Shown: positions 60,898-64,000 of the stretch, one piece after another | Layout: each line of letters begins with the position of its first letter | How positions within the stretch are numbered: the first letter of the stretch is position 1 | Source: Desulfarculaceae bacterium | GTDB taxonomy: Bacteria; Desulfobacterota; Desulfarculia; Desulfarculales; Desulfarculaceae | Length of the DNA: 64,000 nt | Direction of reading: 5' to 3' | Assembly (NCBI GenBank): GCA_021737145.1 | Contig: JAIPEN010000015.1 | Span: 36,043 to 100,042 of the forward strand | Position numbers and translations under genes: made by a program | The notes under the pieces: model-generated | Seen by the model: only the letters and a program-made list of their open reading frames with translations | What the model was told of the DNA's origin: nothing | Databases searched by the model: none

Positions 60898-63735
60898 TCA
60901 AGCCTTGGAGCCTGCCAGCACCTTTTTCAGATACCTGCCGGTGAAGCTCTTTTTGACCGAGGCCACCTGCTCTGGCGTGCCGGCGGCCACCACCATGCCG
61001 CCCTTGTCCCCGCCCTCGGGGCCCAGGTCGATGATGTGGTCCGCAGTCTTGATCACCTCCAGGTTGTGCTCGATGACCACCACCGTGTTGCCCATCTCAA
61101 CCAGCCGCTCCAAGACGCCCAGGAGCTTCCTGATGTCGTCGAAGTGCAGGCCCGTGGTGGGCTCGTCCAGGATGTAGAGGGTGCGGCCGGTGGCCCGCTT
61201 GCCCAGCTCGCGGCTCAGCTTCACCCGCTGGGCCTCGCCGCCAGATAGGGTGGTGGCGCTCTGGCCCAGGCGGATGTAGCCCAGGCCCACGTCCACCAGG
61301 GTTTGCAGCTTGGATTTGATGGCCGGCACGTTGGCGAAGAACTCCAGGGCCTGGTTGCAGGTCATGCCCAGCACGTCGGCGATGGTGGCCCCCTTGAAGG
61401 TGATCTCCAGGGTGTCGCGGTTGTAGCGCGCGCCGTGGCACACCTCGCAGGTCACGTACACGTCGGGCAAAAAGTGCATCTCGATCTTGATGATGCCGTC
61501 GCCCTCGCAGGCCGGGCAGCGGCCGCCGCGCACGTTGAAGGAGAAGCGGCCGGGCTTGTAGCCCCGGGCCCGGCTCTCGGCGGTCTGGGCGAACAGCTCC
61601 CGGATGGGGGTGAAGACCCCGGTGTAGGTGGCCGGGTTGGAGCGGGGGGTGCGGCCGATGGGGCTCTGGTCGATGTCGATGACCTTGTCCAGCTTGGCCA
61701 GGCCCTTGATGTCCTGGTGGGACCCGGCCCGCTCCTTGGAGCGGTAGAGCCGCTGGGCCAGGGCGCGGTACAGGGTGTCGATGACCAGCGACGACTTGCC
61801 CGAGCCCGAGACCCCGGTGACGCAGGTGAACAGCCCCACCGGAATCTTGACGTTGATGTCCTTGAGGTTGTGCTCGGCGCAGCCGATGAGCTCGATGTGG
61901 CCCCGGCCGTTGGCCCGGCGTTTGGCGGGCACGGGGATGGACTTCTTGCCGCTCAGGTACTGCCCGGTGAGTGATGCCTTGCTCTTGAGCAACTGCTTGG
62001 GGGTGCCCGCGAAGACCACCTCCCCGCCGTGGCGGCCCGCGCCCGGCCCCATGTCGATCACCGTGTCGGCCGCCAGGATGGTGTCCTCGTCGTGCTCCAC
62101 CACCAGCACGGTGTTGCCCAGATCGCGCATGTGCTTGAGGGTGGCCAGCAGACGGCGGTTGTCCCGCTGGTGCAGGCCGATGGAGGGCTCGTCCAAAACA
62201 TAGAGCACCCCCACCAGGGCCGAGCCGATCTGGGTGGCCAGACGGATGCGCTGGCCCTCGCCGCCGCTCAGGGTGGCGCTGGTGCGCTCCAGGGTCAGGT
62301 AGTCCAGGCCCACGTCGGCCATGAAGCCCAGGCGTTGCTCGATTTCCTGGAGCACCTTCTCGGCGATCATGGCCTCGCGCGCACCCAGCTCCAGGCCCCG
62401 CACGAACTTAAGGGCCGCAGCCACTGACTGGCGGGTGAAGTCGAAGATGTTCATGTTGCCGATGGTCACCGCCAGGCTGGTGGCCCGGAGGCGCGATCCC
62501 CCGCAGTCCTGGCAGGGCTGGGCGTTCATGTAGCGGGCCAGGTCGTCGCGTATGCGGCTGGAGTCGGTCTCGTGGTAGCGCCGCTCCAGGCTGTTGACCA
62601 TGCCCTCCCAGGGCCGCTTGAAGTAGTGCCGCCGCTCGCCGCGCTCCAGATAGAAGCTCACCTCGTCCTCGGTGCCATAGAGCAGGGCGTGCTGCACGTC
62701 CGGCGCAAGGTCTTGCCAGGGGGTGTAGAGGTCGAAGCCCAGATGCTTGGCCAGGGCGTCCAGGGTCTGGAAGCGGTACACGCTGTCGCTGCCCGCCCAG
62801 GGGGCCAGGGCCCCTTCGCGCAGCGACAGGCTGGGGTCGGGCACCACCAGCTCGGGGTCGAAAAAGATGCGGGTGCCCAGGCCGTCGCAGGTGGGGCAGG
62901 CGCCCTGGGGCGAGTTGAAGGAGAACATCTGGGGGCTGAGCTCGGGCAGGGAGATGCCGCACTGGTCGCAGGCCAGGCGCTCGGAAAACAGCTCCTCGCG
63001 GTCGGGCTCGTTGTCCACGCCGTGCACCCAGGCGATGAGCACCCCCTCGCCCATGCGCAAGGCCAGCTCCACGCTGTCGGTGAGGCGGCGGCCCACGCTT
63101 GGTTTGATCACCACCCGGTCGATGACCACCTCGATGTTGTGCTTCTTGTTCTTCTCCAGCTCCGGGGCCTCGGCCAGCTCGAAGAGTTCGCCGTCCACCC
63201 GGGCCCGGACAAAGCCGTCCTTCATCAGCCGCGCGAACACCGCCTTGTGCTCGCCCTTGCGCTGGGTGATCACCGGGGCCAGCAGGGTGAGGCGGGCGCG
63301 TTCGCCCAGGGCCATGAGCTGGTCCACGATCTCCTGGGGCGAGCGGGAGCGGATGACTTGGCCGCAGGAGGGGCAGTGGGGGGTGCCGGCCCGGGCGTAG
63401 AGCAGGCGCAAATAGTCGTAGATCTCGGTGACCGTGGCCACGGTGGAGCGGGGGTTTTTGCTGGTGGTCTTCTGCTCGATGGCGATGGCCGGCGAGAGCC
63501 CCTCGATGGACTCCACGTCCGGCTTGTCCATGCGCTCCAAAAACTGGCGGGCATAGGCGCTGAGCGACTCCACGTAGCGGCGCTGGCCCTCGGCGTAGAT
63601 GGTGTCGAAAGCCAGGGTGGACTTGCCCGAGCCGGACAGACCGGTGACCACCACCAGCTTGTCGCGCGGGATGGTCACATTGATGTTCTTCAGGTTGTGC
63701 TGCCGGGCGCCCCGGACGGTGATGTTCTTAAGCAT
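60898..63735 (-). CDS. uvrA: Excinuclease ABC subunit A
   Basis: 945-residue damage-recognition ATPase of nucleotide-excision repair. Two Walker A sites ([12 protein letters not shown] near 32 and [12 protein letters not shown] near 640), two ABC signature motifs ([12 protein letters not shown] and [12 protein letters not shown]), and the zinc module RCPACEGDG...CEVCHGARY (about 737-762) are present, plus an N-terminal CPSCG site (about 127). Length is normal. The region upstream is broken by an IS3 element 127 bp before the start, so any distal regulatory site is displaced. No SOS box is clear in what remains. Confidence 0.97.
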   Translation of the reverse strand: MLKNITVRGARQHNLKNINVTIPRDKLVVVTGLSGSGKSTLAFDTIYAEGQRRYVESLSAYARQFLERMDKPDVESIEGLSPAIAIEQKTTSKNPRSTVATVTEIYDYLRLLYARAGTPHCPSCGQVIRSRSPQEIVDQLMALGERARLTLLAPVITQRKGEHKAVFARLMKDGFVRARVDGELFELAEAPELEKNKKHNIEVVIDRVVIKPSVGRRLTDSVELALRMGEGVLIAWVHGVDNEPDREELFSERLACDQCGISLPELSPQMFSFNSPQGACPTCDGLGTRIFFDPELVVPDPSLSLREGALAPWAGSDSVYRFQTLDALAKHLGFDLYTPWQDLAPDVQHALLYGTEDEVSFYLERGERRHYFKRPWEGMVNSLERRYHETDSSRIRDDLARYMNAQPCQDCGGSRLRATSLAVTIGNMNIFDFTRQSVAAALKFVRGLELGAREAMIAEKVLQEIEQRLGFMADVGLDYLTLERTSATLSGGEGQRIRLATQIGSALVGVLYVLDEPSIGLHQRDNRRLLATLKHMRDLGNTVLVVEHDEDTILAADTVIDMGPGAGRHGGEVVFAGTPKQLLKSKASLTGQYLSGKKSIPVPAKRRANGRGHIELIGCAEHNLKDINVKIPVGLFTCVTGVSGSGKSSLVIDTLYRALAQRLYRSKERAGSHQDIKGLAKLDKVIDIDQSPIGRTPRSNPATYTGVFTPIRELFAQTAESRARGYKPGRFSFNVRGGRCPACEGDGIIKIEMHFLPDVYVTCEVCHGARYNRDTLEITFKGATIADVLGMTCNQALEFFANVPAIKSKLQTLVDVGLGYIRLGQSATTLSGGEAQRVKLSRELGKRATGRTLYILDEPTTGLHFDDIRKLLGVLERLVEMGNTVVVIEHNLEVIKTADHIIDLGPEGGDKGGMVVAAGTPEQVASVKKSFTGRYLKKVLAGSKA

Positions 63736-63764
63736 GGTGGTTCCTGGCTTTGAAAGACAAAAAG

Positions 63765-63861
63765 CTAATCCTGTTTAGCCCGTTCAAGTATTTCCGCGTT
63801 CAGCCTAGTATGCTCAATTAAGAATAAATCAGCCAAACGCTGAATCCCACTCAAGGCTCTT
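63765..63861 (-). pseudogene. 3' remnant of a gene cut by the IS3 element
   Basis: Immediately inside the IS end, the minus strand has an open frame of 31 codons to a TAG (RALSGIQRLADLFLIEHTRL...AKQD), with a protein-like amphipathic pattern and low GC. It probably is the tail of a gene interrupted by the insertion, but so short a frame could occur by chance. No family recognised. Confidence 0.35.
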
Positions 63862-64000
63862 TGATCTTGCCCAGTAACAGCGGACAATTGGTTAAGCGAT
63901 CATTTTGTGTTCATAGGCCAACGGGCTGATGTGTCCGTTGGCACTGTGCCTCCTGGTTCGATTGTAGTCCACTTCAATATACTCGAAGACGGCCCGTCGC
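63862..64000 (-). mobile_element. IS3-family insertion sequence, one end only
   Basis: The plus strand from 63862 reads TGATCTTGCCCAGTAACAGC, close to the terminal inverted repeat of IS3-group elements (TGATCTTACCCAGCAATAG). A transposase C-terminus runs inward from it. The element leaves the window at 64000, so size, other end and target duplication cannot be seen. Confidence 0.82.
63892..63999 (-). CDS. IS3-family transposase OrfB, C-terminal 35 residues
   Basis: The visible end reads RRAVFEYIEVDYNRTRRHSA then NGHISPLAYEHKMIA and a stop. The Y-N-R-x-R-R-H-S-A-x-G-x-x-S-P pattern is the conserved end of the DDE integrase-like OrfB of IS3 elements. The catalytic residues lie outside the window. 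The stop is 30 nt from the element end, as is normal for this family. Confidence 0.88.
   Translation of the reverse strand, partial: RRAVFEYIEVDYNRTRRHSANGHISPLAYEHKMIA

Noticed and set aside
63765..63861. LexA/SOS-like box upstream of uvrA (GTTCAG-containing segment)
   Set aside because: Half of the consensus positions fail and the site lies within the probable gene remnant.

Overview
The window is about 64 kb of GC-rich, gene-dense bacterial chromosome. A dissimilatory-type ATP sulfurylase (sat), a DsrE/TusA/NarI-like/HdrD-like sulfur-redox cassette, several TRAP carboxylate transporters and a solitary EF-Tu-domain-2-like protein suggest a sulfate-reducing deltaproteobacterium (Desulfobacterota). 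A Desulfarculus-like lineage is my guess; no rRNA or other taxonomic marker is present. No phage, plasmid origin or CRISPR array is visible.

Layout. 1-2.7 kb: end of a sulfur-carrier/electron-transfer operon (DsrE2 - TusA - NarI-like cytochrome - HdrD/DsrK-like Fe-S protein) closed by a strong terminator. 2.9-5.4 kb: MltF-like lytic transglycosylase and lipoyl synthase. 5.5-8.8 kb: complete TRAP transporter with a TakP-like binding protein. 8.8-12.9 kb: MFS permease, then a zinc-type group (DUF1980 protein, YraQ/YcgR-type permease, ZnuA-like binding protein). 13-20.3 kb: surface sugar and envelope genes (DegT aminotransferase, a giant GT-C/TPR membrane protein, nucleotide-sugar dehydrogenase, YfgM-like protein). 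20.4-28.2 kb: two GFA-family zinc proteins (one Tat-exported), a 7TMR-DISM diguanylate cyclase, an Ntn-type amidase, a Lpd/MerA-like flavoprotein, a CNNM/CBS protein and an orphan TRAP binding protein. 28.5-32 kb: rnc and a three-gene glycan operon. 32-34.4 kb: sat with a structured leader, followed by about 900 bp of non-coding DNA holding two tandem copies of a 313-bp unit. 34.4-38.7 kb: sugar aminotransferase, GAF-nucleotide cyclase, Old-Yellow-type oxidoreductase. 38.7-48.2 kb: accessory stretch with two proteins sharing an unfamiliar C-terminal domain (one fused to a GspA/ExeA-type ATPase, one to a winged helix), a HerA-like ATPase, a frameshifted low-GC coiled-coil gene, a LivJ-type binding protein with a candidate sigma-54 promoter, and tRNA-Ser(GGA). 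48.2-56.7 kb: PEP-CTERM protein, aminotransferase, a GT39-like glycosyltransferase and small exported proteins. 56.9-60 kb: second full TRAP system (dctP-dctQ-dctM plus a 42-residue membrane peptide). 60-64 kb: GT2 glycosyltransferase, uvrA and the end of an IS3-family element that leaves the window.

The genes form short operons with ATGA/TGATG overlaps. The main themes are sulfur energy metabolism, uptake of organic acids and amino acids, and cell-surface glycan building. The best candidates for something undescribed are the paralogous domain at 38.7/46.3 kb, the 313-bp tandem repeat behind sat, and a 124-bp structured repeat present in inverted orientation at 11.8 and 56.8 kb.
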